A stretch of 55,925 nucleotides of DNA, from NCBI GenBank assembly GCA_964557845.1, contig CAZLBV010000033.1, positions 1 through 55,925 on the forward strand, in the 5' to 3' direction. Both the position numbers and the translations under genes were made by a program. The stretch is from CAZLBV01 sp964557845 (GTDB lineage Bacteria; Acidobacteriota; Aminicenantia; Aminicenantales; Aminicenantaceae). The notes beneath the pieces are model-generated. The model was not told the DNA's origin and searched no databases. It worked only from the letters and a program-made list of their open reading frames with translations. Numbering within the stretch: the first letter of the stretch is position 1; each line of letters starts with the position of its first letter. Positions 24,741-33,033 of the stretch are shown here, piece after piece.

Positions 24741-27304
24741 GATTAAATCTAAATGGAAAGCAAGTTGAATTTGAAGGGAAAAAGACAATTCTGGAAGTCG
24801 CGCGAGAAAATGGTGTTTTTATCCCATCATTGTGTGATTATCCTGAACTTACCCCCTTTTCCGGCTGCCGGTTGTGTCTTGTGGAGATCAAAGGAAAAAA
24901 AGGCTATCTTCCGGCTTGCAGCATTTATTCTGAAGAAGGCATGGACATTAAGACAGATTCCCCTCAGCTTAAAAAACTGCGCCGGAATATCCTTGAACTG
25001 ATTTTAATTGAGCACCCTCATGCATGTTTGATCTGTTCTGAAAAAGACTATTGCGATGAATATAAGTCTACCATTAGAAAAGTTGGCGAACCCACAGGAT
25101 GTGTATTATGTTCCAACAATGGTCGCTGCGAATTACAGGATGTGGTAAAAGCGATCGGTATAGATAAAGTCAATTTTCCTGCAGTCTATCGGAATTTAGA
25201 GGTTAAGAAGAGTGATCCTTTTTTTGATCGCAATTACAATCTCTGCATTCTTTGCGGTCGATGTGTACGTGTCTGTCATGCTGTTAGAGGGACTTCCGTG
25301 CTTACCTTTGTTTCCAGGGGCCCTCAGGAAGTGGTAGGAACCGTTCTGGATAAATCTTTAATAGAAACTGGCTGCCAATTCTGCGGGGCCTGTGTTGATG
25401 TCTGCCCGACCGGCGCTTTGACCGAACGGGCGATTAAATATGATCGCCTGCCGGATGAGAAAATGAAAATAATCTGTCCTTTTTGTGGTGTGGGCTGCAA
25501 GATCGAACTGTCATTAAGTCAGGGACAGATAATTGGCTCTCAGCCTGATAAAGACGGCCCGGTCAATCATGGGCAGTCATGTGTAAGGGGCCGTTTTGCG
25601 GTAAGAGATACGGTTTATAGCGAGCAGAGATTAACATCTCCGATGATAAGAAAAAATGGTAGTCTTGAGAAAGTCGATTGGGATGAAGCCCTGAGTTTTG
25701 TTGCGGATAAACTTAAGTCATTGAAAGGGGAAAAAACAGGAGTTGTTTTATCCGCTCAGTCAACGTGTGAAGATTATTATTGTATGGAAAAGTTTGCTTC
25801 AGAAGTATTAAAGACAAATAATATTGTTGAAGCAGCCGGTTCAGACCCAGGCTGTATCTGGCAAAAATTTGCCTCTGCTCAAGGAATAGACCCTTCTCTA
25901 AATTTTAATCTTCGGGATATATCCAAAGCCAAGGTCATCTTTTTAAACAGTGGGGATATCGCGGTTTCCCATCCCGTCTTATGGGTTGAAATTTTTAAAT
26001 CCTTAAGAAAGGGAGCACAGCTGATTGTCGCTGGTCCGCTTGATTCATTCATAGACAGTTATTCTGCGTGTCGATTGAAGACAAAGCCCGGTGCTGAGGC
26101 TTATTTGTATCATTTTCTTGGAAGGATTTTATTGGATAGAGAAGAAAGGAAGAATGAAGGATCGGATTTAAATATTGAAACAGTTTCAAAGGTTCTGGAA
26201 GGCTTGGATATGTCTCAAGTAGAAAATATAACCGGAATAGACCCAAAAGATCTCTTGAAGGCCGGAGAACTGCTTTTAGAAGGAGAGCCATCTGTTATTT
26301 TTCTGGGAAGTGAAATAGTCAATAGCGAAGAAATGGACTCCTTGCTCGCGGGATGCTGGAATCTTGCTCTGCTTTCAAGATCCCGTATGATCCCGCTCAG
26401 CCTGTTTAGCAACCAGAGAGGTATTGATGCGGTTAGACATATTCCCCCTGAGGGCAGGCCAGACCTCAAAAAGTTATTACAGATTATATCCGATAGAGAG
26501 ATTCAGGCTCTTTATATAAATGGTCCAATTCCTCTTCCGGATAAGATTGAACTCCCATTTTTAATCGTCCAAGACAGTCATTGGACACCGATCATGGATA
26601 AAGCCGACGCTGTTCTTCCTGCCGTGACATTTGCGGAAACTGAGGGTACCTTTGTAAACATGGAAGGAAGGATCCAGTATTTTCCAAAATCTATCCCACC
26701 TTTGGAAGAATCGAAACCTGATTGGTGGATAGTCAGCGAGATATCTTCCAGATTGAAAAAAGATAAACTTAACTATAAGAAAGCATCGGATATAACCTCT
26801 GAGCTGTTAAAATCAAATAAGGCTTTTCAAAAAGTCAGTTATAAAGGAATGCTTAACGGAGATGAATTCTTTATTGTAGAACAGGGAAATGGAGGGGATA
26901 AGAATAAATATATCGGAATTTTTCCCTCTAATGAGATAAAAAAGATTAAAGGAAAAGATCATTTCCACTTATATGTGGTTCCAACTTCTGATAACTATAA
27001 AAATTTTCTTCTGGGAAAGGAAATCCCCGGATTTGGTCTTATAAGAAATCCTGAATGGATTATGATAAATCCTGAAAAGGCAGGAAAGGCCGGATTTTCC
27101 GAAGGTGAAAAAGTAACACTAATATCTGATTCAGGAGCATTCACAGGAAGGCTCAAGTATTCTGATTATATCCCAGAGGAAATCCTGGTATCCTATTATT
27201 TATGGTTTAAGGAAGGTGGTTTAGTTGATGCGGCCAATATCTCTATTTTGGAGGAGAAAACTGCATCCGGATTAATTCCTGTTAAAATTGAAAGAGGAAA
27301 CTAA
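24737..27304 (+). CDS. FdhA/NuoG-like molybdopterin-oxidoreductase-family subunit without the Cys/Sec ligand
   Basis: 855 residues. In order: plant-type [2Fe-2S] domain (Cys33, 44, 47, 61), a His/Cys cluster region (HPHACLICSEKDYC, then CVLCSNNGRCELQ), two [4Fe-4S] sites (CILCGRCVRVCH and CQFCGACVDVCP), the CPFCGVGC...CVRGRF cluster of molybdopterin enzymes, and the molybdopterin domains through a C-terminal dinucleotide-binding-like part. At the place where formate dehydrogenases have the Mo/W-ligating Cys or Sec (after KTNNIVEAAG), the sequence is SDPGCIW, with Asp or Pro at the expected site. Formate oxidation is therefore doubtful, and a NuoG-like electron-transfer role is more likely. 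It overlaps the next ATG by one base. Confidence 0.82.
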   Translation: MRLNLNGKQVEFEGKKTILEVARENGVFIPSLCDYPELTPFSGCRLCLVEIKGKKGYLPACSIYSEEGMDIKTDSPQLKKLRRNILELILIEHPHACLICSEKDYCDEYKSTIRKVGEPTGCVLCSNNGRCELQDVVKAIGIDKVNFPAVYRNLEVKKSDPFFDRNYNLCILCGRCVRVCHAVRGTSVLTFVSRGPQEVVGTVLDKSLIETGCQFCGACVDVCPTGALTERAIKYDRLPDEKMKIICPFCGVGCKIELSLSQGQIIGSQPDKDGPVNHGQSCVRGRFAVRDTVYSEQRLTSPMIRKNGSLEKVDWDEALSFVADKLKSLKGEKTGVVLSAQSTCEDYYCMEKFASEVLKTNNIVEAAGSDPGCIWQKFASAQGIDPSLNFNLRDISKAKVIFLNSGDIAVSHPVLWVEIFKSLRKGAQLIVAGPLDSFIDSYSACRLKTKPGAEAYLYHFLGRILLDREERKNEGSDLNIETVSKVLEGLDMSQVENITGIDPKDLLKAGELLLEGEPSVIFLGSEIVNSEEMDSLLAGCWNLALLSRSRMIPLSLFSNQRGIDAVRHIPPEGRPDLKKLLQIISDREIQALYINGPIPLPDKIELPFLIVQDSHWTPIMDKADAVLPAVTFAETEGTFVNMEGRIQYFPKSIPPLEESKPDWWIVSEISSRLKKDKLNYKKASDITSELLKSNKAFQKVSYKGMLNGDEFFIVEQGNGGDKNKYIGIFPSNEIKKIKGKDHFHLYVVPTSDNYKNFLLGKEIPGFGLIRNPEWIMINPEKAGKAGFSEGEKVTLISDSGAFTGRLKYSDYIPEEILVSYYLWFKEGGLVDAANISILEEKTASGLIPVKIERGN

Positions 27305-28134
27305 TGGCAAAAATACTGCAGAGAGAACGATTGGTCCCAAATCTTCATCTGATTGAAATAGAGGCTCCTGAGATCGCAAGGAAATGCAAGCCGGGGCAAT
27401 TTGTGATTATCATGCCGGATGAATTCGGTGAAAGGATCCCTTTAACCATCGCTGACTGGAATGAAGAAAAAGGTTCCGTAACATCGGTTTTTTTAGTTGT
27501 GGGCACATCCACCCATAAGCTGTCACAGATGAAAGCAGGAGATGAACTCCCTGTTTTTGTGGGGCCATTGGGTATGCCGTCAAAGATAGAAAATTACGGA
27601 ACGGTTCTCTGCGTGGGAGGGTGTTTTGGAATTGGTGCTATTTATCCGGTAGCCCGGGCTTTGAAAGCAGCCGGAAATAAAGTACTCACTTTGATGGATG
27701 TTAAAGCGAACTATCTGGTTTATTGGGAAGATAAACTAAAAGCAGTTAGTGACCATTTATATGTTTCTTCCCGTGATAATTATTTCGACTGCAAAGACTA
27801 CATTCCAAAAGTCATGCAGAGCATATTAAAAGAAAACAGTATCGACCGGGTTTTCTCTATCGGATGTACTTATCTGATCTACTGCTGTGCTGAAGCCACA
27901 CGGCCTCAAGGGATAAAAACGACCGTGAGCTTGAATCCGATCATGGTAGATGGAACCGGAATGTGCGGAGCCTGCCGGGTAACGGTTGGAGGCAAGACCA
28001 AATTCGCTTGTGTGGATGGCCCGGATTTTGACGGCCATGAAGTAGATTGGGATGAGCTTTTTTCAAGGAGAAAATCCTATTTTGATGATGAAATTCAGTC
28101 TTTATGCTATTGGGAGAGAAAGAGTTTTCCATAA
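27304..28134 (+). CDS. NfnA-like ferredoxin-NADP+ reductase / sulfide dehydrogenase alpha subunit
   Basis: 276 residues. The N-terminal FAD domain (GQFVIIMPDEFGERIPLTIA) and the NAD domain (GTVLCVGGCFGIGAIYPVARA) match the NfnA/PyrK/sulfhydrogenase-gamma family. The C-terminal [2Fe-2S] site is CGACRVTVGGKTKFACVDG, following GTGM. In Nfn complexes this subunit binds FAD and a [2Fe-2S] cluster and exchanges electrons with NADH, while the partner NfnB bifurcates to ferredoxin and NADP. The ATG overlaps the stop of the FdhA-like gene by one base, so the subunit is coupled to it. The NfnB-like gene begins 28 bases later. Confidence 0.9.
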   Translation: MAKILQRERLVPNLHLIEIEAPEIARKCKPGQFVIIMPDEFGERIPLTIADWNEEKGSVTSVFLVVGTSTHKLSQMKAGDELPVFVGPLGMPSKIENYGTVLCVGGCFGIGAIYPVARALKAAGNKVLTLMDVKANYLVYWEDKLKAVSDHLYVSSRDNYFDCKDYIPKVMQSILKENSIDRVFSIGCTYLIYCCAEATRPQGIKTTVSLNPIMVDGTGMCGACRVTVGGKTKFACVDGPDFDGHEVDWDELFSRRKSYFDDEIQSLCYWERKSFP

Positions 28135-28162
28135 GAGCATAGGATAGGAAAGAGTGTAAAAG

Positions 28163-29677
28163 ATGGCGGAAAAAAAGAAAGAAATGTCTGCTGAGCTCAA
28201 AGAGCGGTTAAAAGCAGGATTTAATGAAGATTGGCGGCAAAAGTTAAGGAAATCTGTTTCTATAAAAGAGCGAATGAAGATCGAAAGGATACATATGCCT
28301 GAGAGAGAGGCGGAGGTAAGAAATAAAGATTTCCAGGAAGTTAATCTTGGATTAACAGAGGAGATGGCGGTTAAGGAGGCTATGAGATGCCTTGATTGCG
28401 CTAATCCCCAGTGTGTGCTGGGCTGCCCGGTAGGAATTGACATCCCTGCCTTCGTTAAAATGATAGAAATGGGGGATTTCGACAAGAGCGTACGAAAGAT
28501 AAAAGAGACTAATAGCCTTCCCGCTATTTGCGGACGGGTATGCCCTCAAGAATCCCAATGTGAGGCGTCATGTACTATGAATAAGGCTACGGGAGTTCCT
28601 GTGGCCATTGGGAACCTGGAACGTTTTGTCGCGGATTATGAACGGATGAAAGGCGAGGATTATATTCCGGAAATACCGCCTCCTACCGGCTGTAAAGTGG
28701 CTGTGTTAGGTGCGGGACCGGCCGGCTTGACGGTCGCCGGAGACCTGGCCCTAAAGGGACATCAAGTCACTATTTTTGAGGCGCTTCATATAGCAGGTGG
28801 AGTGTTAGTCTACGGCATACCGGAGTTTCGGCTGCCCAAGAAAATCTTACAATCAGAGGTGGATTACCTAAAGCGCTTAGGCGTGGAGATTAAGACCAAT
28901 TATGTAGTCGGCATGACTGCTACCATCGATGAATTGATGGCAGAAGGGTTCGATAGTATTTTCATAGGAACAGGAGCCGGCCTCCCCAATTTTATGCGTG
29001 TTCCTGGAGAGAATCTTATCGGGATTTATTCTGCTAATGAATACCTGACAAGGGTAAACCTTATGCGTGCCTATGAATTCCCTAAATATGATACGCCTGT
29101 TATTCTGGGTAAAAGAGTTGCGGTTTTAGGAGGAGGGAATGTGGCCATGGATTCAGTTCGTACCGCCAAGCGCTTAGGGGCGGAGCTGGCAGCTATTGTG
29201 TATCGGCGTTCCCGTACGGAAATGCCGGCCAGAATTGAAGAAGTTAAACATGCTGAAGAGGAAGGAATTGAATTCCACTTTTTGACCACTCCGACGCAGT
29301 TCATCGGAGATGATAAGGGGCGCGTTAAAGCCATGGAATGTTTGCGTATGAAATTAGGCGAGCCTGATTCTTCAGGAAGAAGGCGTCCGGTGCCGATCGA
29401 AGGCTCTGGATTTATCATGGATGTTGATATGGTGGTGGTGTCAATTGGAAACAGCCCTAATCCATTGATCGGGCAAGTTACACCTGGATTGGAAATAGGT
29501 AAATGGGGTAATGTGGAAGTCAATTGGGACACTATGGCCACCAGCATTGAAGGCGTTTATGCAGGAGGAGATATTATTCGTGGCGGTGCTACAGTCATAC
29601 TCGCTATGGGAGATGCCCGGATCGCTGCTAATGAGATGGATAAATATATGCGGACAAAAAAGAAACTGCCGGAATAG
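28163..29677 (+). CDS. NfnB-like / glutamate synthase small-subunit-like oxidoreductase
   Basis: 504 residues. The N-terminal CLDCANPQCVLGCPVGIDIP and CGRVCPQESQCEASC are the two four-Cys [4Fe-4S] sites of GltD/NfnB. The Rossmann motifs are KVAVLGAGPAGLTVAGDLA (FAD) and KRVAVLGGGNVAMDSVRTA (NADP(H)), with a C-terminal GVYAGGDIIRGGATVILAMGDA FAD-contact motif. A ~70-residue charged N-terminal extension precedes the first cluster. NfnB is the bifurcating FAD subunit. As a lone GltD it would be NADPH-dependent glutamate synthase beta, but the adjacent NfnA-like gene makes the Nfn reading stronger. Confidence 0.92.
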   Translation: MAEKKKEMSAELKERLKAGFNEDWRQKLRKSVSIKERMKIERIHMPEREAEVRNKDFQEVNLGLTEEMAVKEAMRCLDCANPQCVLGCPVGIDIPAFVKMIEMGDFDKSVRKIKETNSLPAICGRVCPQESQCEASCTMNKATGVPVAIGNLERFVADYERMKGEDYIPEIPPPTGCKVAVLGAGPAGLTVAGDLALKGHQVTIFEALHIAGGVLVYGIPEFRLPKKILQSEVDYLKRLGVEIKTNYVVGMTATIDELMAEGFDSIFIGTGAGLPNFMRVPGENLIGIYSANEYLTRVNLMRAYEFPKYDTPVILGKRVAVLGGGNVAMDSVRTAKRLGAELAAIVYRRSRTEMPARIEEVKHAEEEGIEFHFLTTPTQFIGDDKGRVKAMECLRMKLGEPDSSGRRRPVPIEGSGFIMDVDMVVVSIGNSPNPLIGQVTPGLEIGKWGNVEVNWDTMATSIEGVYAGGDIIRGGATVILAMGDARIAANEMDKYMRTKKKLPE

Positions 29678-29779
29678 GCAGGAGTCGTAAATCCGGTTGA
29701 TATATTAAGTGAGAGGGTTCTTTGGAGATTCGAGTTCTATTGTATCTGTTTCTGGTTCGCTTTATTTTGGAGGTATAGA

Positions 29780-31078
29780 ATGGCTTGGGTAGATGAATAT
29801 AAAAAGAAATTGATTTCCGCTTCTGAAGCAATGTCGATCATTAAAAGCAACGATCGTGTTTTCATCAGCGGGAATGCAGCAACTCCTTATGTGTTGGTGA
29901 ATGCGCTGGCAGCCAGAAAAGATGAACTGAAAAATATTGAATTGGTGCACGTTCTTCTGTTGGGAGACGATCCCTTTTCTAAGCCGGAAATGGAAGGTCA
30001 TTTCCGTCACAACTCTTTGTTTGTGGGGCCGGCGGATCGAAAAGCGATCAATGAGGGCCGGGCAGATTATATTCCCATATTTCTGCATCAGATACCTGAT
30101 CTTTTTTTCTCAGGCCAGATGCCTTTGGATGTTGCGGTTATTCATCTGTCTCCTCCTGATGAACATGGATTCATGAGTTATGGAGTAGAAGTCCTCTGTT
30201 CCAAAGCTGCGGCTGAGACTGCCAAAGTAGTCATTGCCCAGGTTAATGAAAAAATGCCCCGAGTTTTAGGTGATTCATTCATTCATGTCTCCCGTGTCGA
30301 TAAAATAGTAGAAGTCTCAGAGGATCTTCCTCAGCTTGAAAAAAAACCTTTTAGTGAAGTTGAAAAGAAAATAGGAAAGTCTATTGCGGAATTGATCGAA
30401 GACGGGTCCACTCTTCAATTGGGAATCGGGGGAATTCCTGATGCTGTTTTAGCCAGTCTCGAGGGGAAACGTGACCTGGGAGTGCACACCGAGATGGTTT
30501 CTGATGGAGTCATGGAAGCCGTTGAAAAAGGGATTATCACTGGTGCAAAAAAGAATTTTCATCCTTATAAGATCATATTGACATTTTTACTGGGCTCAAA
30601 AAATTTATATAAGTTTGCCCATAATAATCCCATTCTGGAAGCTCACCCTACCGATTATACCAATCATCCTTTTAATGTTTTCCAGAATGACAAGATGGTT
30701 AGTATTAATTCCGCCATAGAGCTGGATATAACCGGGCAGATCTGTTCCGATTCGATCGGAACTTATATTTATAGTGGTTTTGGGGGGCAGGTGGATTTTA
30801 TCAGAGGTGCGGCCCATTCCAAGGGAGGCAAACCGATCATTGCTCTGCCTTCGACCGCCAAAAATGGAGAGATATCAAGGATAGTCCCCTTTTTAAAAAA
30901 GGGTGCCGGGGTTGTGACGACCAGAGCCGATGTGCATTATGTGGTTACTGAATATGGAGTGGCTTTCTTGCATGGAAAAAATCTGCATGAACGGACTAAA
31001 GCGTTAATAAATATCGCCCACCCCAAATTCAGGGACGATCTGATCAATGCCGCTAAAGAGAGAAACCTGGTAAGATAA
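29780..31078 (+). CDS. Acetyl-CoA hydrolase/4-hydroxybutyrate CoA-transferase family protein
   Basis: 432 residues, the usual length. The family marks are LGIGGIPDAVLASL, GVHTEMVSDGVMEA (contains the catalytic Glu that forms the glutamyl-CoA thioester), YSGFGGQVDFIRGA and VTEYGVAFLHGKNLHERT near the end. It moves CoA between acetyl-CoA and a carboxylic acid, as in butyrate or succinate fermentation; the acceptor cannot be told. A 102-base gap separates it from the NfnB gene, so it may have its own promoter. TTGGAGG sits before the ATG. Confidence 0.9.
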   Translation: MAWVDEYKKKLISASEAMSIIKSNDRVFISGNAATPYVLVNALAARKDELKNIELVHVLLLGDDPFSKPEMEGHFRHNSLFVGPADRKAINEGRADYIPIFLHQIPDLFFSGQMPLDVAVIHLSPPDEHGFMSYGVEVLCSKAAAETAKVVIAQVNEKMPRVLGDSFIHVSRVDKIVEVSEDLPQLEKKPFSEVEKKIGKSIAELIEDGSTLQLGIGGIPDAVLASLEGKRDLGVHTEMVSDGVMEAVEKGIITGAKKNFHPYKIILTFLLGSKNLYKFAHNNPILEAHPTDYTNHPFNVFQNDKMVSINSAIELDITGQICSDSIGTYIYSGFGGQVDFIRGAAHSKGGKPIIALPSTAKNGEISRIVPFLKKGAGVVTTRADVHYVVTEYGVAFLHGKNLHERTKALINIAHPKFRDDLINAAKERNLVR

Positions 31079-31103
31079 AAAGAGTGGTATAAATCAGGAT
31101 AAC

Positions 31104-31772
31104 ATGAAGCAAGAAATGCTGTTCGAGCAAAAAGGCCATATCGGGACAGATGAATCCGGAAAAGGGGATTATTTTGGGCCTTTGGTTGTCGCCGGTTTTT
31201 TTCTTCCTGATGGACAGGAACAGGTTTTGCAGGAATTAGGAGTCCGGGACAGTAAAAAGATCTCGGACAACCGGATACGAGAGATAGCAGAGATCCTTAA
31301 AGGAGGATACAAGCATTCTCTGGTGGTCATCGGTCCCAAAAAGTACAATGAACTATATACCAAACTTCGAAACTTAAATAAGCTGCTGGCTTGGGCTCAT
31401 GCCCGTGTGATTGAAAACCTTTTAGAAGAAGTCCCTTGCTCCTCTGCGGTTACCGACCAATTCGGCGATAAGCTTTTTGTGATAAATTCTTTGATGAAGC
31501 GGGGAAAAGGAATTGAGTTGATCCAGAGGCCTAAGGCTGAGGAAGATCTTGCAGTCGCGGCTGCTTCTATTCTTGCCCGTGCGGAATTCTTACGGAGGAT
31601 GTATTTTCTTTCCCAGGAGATCGGCAGAGAACTGCCGAGAGGGGCCTCCGCGCTTGTCGAGGCAGTTGGTTTGGATTTGGTCAGAAAACATGGAGAATCT
31701 GTCTTGGATGAAGTTGCAAAAAAACACTTTAAGATCACAAACCGCATAATAGGCCTGATCGACGCGGGGTAG
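31104..31772 (+). CDS. rnhC: Ribonuclease HIII without the N-terminal substrate-binding domain
   Basis: 222 residues. The N-terminal GTDESGKGDYFGPLVVAG is the RNase HIII active-site signature (the Asp-Glu-Gly pattern); VTDQFGDKLFV and KAEEDLAVAAASILARAEF complete the catalytic set. The enzyme cleaves RNA in RNA:DNA hybrids. Typical RNase HIII proteins are about 300 residues with an N-terminal TBP-like domain of ~80-90 residues; here the signature begins at residue ~13, so that domain is missing. The ATG is preceded by AGGA. The gene stands 25 bases after the CoA-transferase and 47 before the AlaX gene. Confidence 0.85.
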   Translation: MKQEMLFEQKGHIGTDESGKGDYFGPLVVAGFFLPDGQEQVLQELGVRDSKKISDNRIREIAEILKGGYKHSLVVIGPKKYNELYTKLRNLNKLLAWAHARVIENLLEEVPCSSAVTDQFGDKLFVINSLMKRGKGIELIQRPKAEEDLAVAAASILARAEFLRRMYFLSQEIGRELPRGASALVEAVGLDLVRKHGESVLDEVAKKHFKITNRIIGLIDAG

Positions 31773-31819
31773 ATCTGGTAAAAGCTGACCGGTAATTTTA
31801 GTTCTATCTGGAGGGTGCC

Positions 31820-33013
31820 ATGAAAGACCGAACCAAAAGATTATATTTTGATGATCCCTATCAAACCCAATTTGAGGCTGCGGTCTTGGAAAAAAGAAAC
31901 TTTGCAGGAAAACCGGCTGTTATTCTTGATCAGACTTTGTTTTATCCAGAATCTGGCGGGCAGCCCTGTGACAAAGGTGATATAAACGGAATTTCCGTCA
32001 TTAATGTTATTGAGGATAAGGATAAGATCATCCATGTTTTGGATAAAGATATCGACGCAGAAAAGATCAAAGGAACGATAGACTGGGAGACCCGGTTTGA
32101 TCATATGCAGCAGCATTCCGGCCAGCATATTCTTTCTCAAGTATTTCATAGATATCTCAATGGGAAGACCATGTCCTTTCACTTGGGCAAAGAAATATCT
32201 ACGGTTGAGATAGATATACGAAAGATCTCTGAGGAAGAAGTCGAGAAGATAGAGAAGCTGGCAAATGACATTGTTTTCGAGAACAGAGAGATCCGGGTTG
32301 CTTTTGTTCCTGATACCAGGGTCGATAAGATCCCCCTTCGAAAACCGCCCAAGAAAACCGGAGAACTTAGAATTGTTGAAATTCAGGATTTTGATTATAC
32401 GGCGTGTGGCGGCACCCACCCCCGCCGTACCGGTGATATTGGCTTAATCAAGATCCTTAAGTGGGAAAGGATAAGGGATAATCTGAGGTTTGAATTTGTC
32501 TGTGGAAACAGGGCTTTAAAAGATTACGCCATGAGAACCAGGGTTCTCAGGGATGTGACCAATCGGTTTTCCTCAGGCGAATCAGATCTTATGGATGTAG
32601 TAGAAAAGCTTTTCCAGGATTATAAAGCCCAAAAAAAAAGGAACCGGCAGCTTCAGGAGAAAATGTCTGAATATGAAGCCAAGGAGATGATTAACCAGGC
32701 TGAAAGCCGCATTATAAAGAAAGTCTTTGAAGATAGATCCGCCGATGAAGCACGTCAGCTTGCCTTAAATATAATCAGAGGTTCAGATCATATAGTTCTA
32801 TTCGGCCTTAAATTAGCAGAAAGGGTGCATCTAGTTTTAGCGTGTCCGGAAAAAACTGAAGTGGATCTGCGTGAGCTGGTATCTGAGATATCACCGATTA
32901 TAGAGGGTAAAGGAGGGGGCCGGCCTTCCCTGGTTGAGATCAGCGGTAGCCGGCAGAACAGGCTGTTGGAAGCATTGGATAAAGCCTATAAAAAAGTGAT
33001 GGAGTATTTTTAG
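31820..33013 (+). CDS. AlaX-type alanyl-tRNA editing protein with DHHA1 domain
   Basis: 397 residues. The editing domain has the zinc site HMQQHSGQHILSQ (HxxxH) and CGGTHPRRTGDIG (CxxxH); this is the AlaRS second additional domain. The N-terminal ESGGQPCDKGDI matches the AlaRS-like start. A coiled-coil stretch (QDYKAQKKRNRQLQEKM) leads to a C-terminal DHHA1 domain with GKGGGRPSLVEISG. It would deacylate mis-charged Ser- or Gly-tRNA(Ala) in trans. There is no aminoacylation domain, as expected for the longer AlaX form. GGAGGG precedes the ATG. It ends 20 bases before the stop of the converging permease gene. Confidence 0.9.
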   Translation: MKDRTKRLYFDDPYQTQFEAAVLEKRNFAGKPAVILDQTLFYPESGGQPCDKGDINGISVINVIEDKDKIIHVLDKDIDAEKIKGTIDWETRFDHMQQHSGQHILSQVFHRYLNGKTMSFHLGKEISTVEIDIRKISEEEVEKIEKLANDIVFENREIRVAFVPDTRVDKIPLRKPPKKTGELRIVEIQDFDYTACGGTHPRRTGDIGLIKILKWERIRDNLRFEFVCGNRALKDYAMRTRVLRDVTNRFSSGESDLMDVVEKLFQDYKAQKKRNRQLQEKMSEYEAKEMINQAESRIIKKVFEDRSADEARQLALNIIRGSDHIVLFGLKLAERVHLVLACPEKTEVDLRELVSEISPIIEGKGGGRPSLVEISGSRQNRLLEALDKAYKKVMEYF

Positions 33014-33033
33014 TGTTTGAACGAATACCCAAG

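Noticed and set aside
24737..27304. Considered calling a catalytic formate dehydrogenase
   Set aside because: Expected Cys/Sec ligand position is occupied by SDPGC with no matching residue; the catalytic claim is unsupported.
31841..32419. 192-codon minus-strand ORF inside the AlaX gene
   Set aside because: Antisense shadow of a conserved gene with zinc-site motifs.
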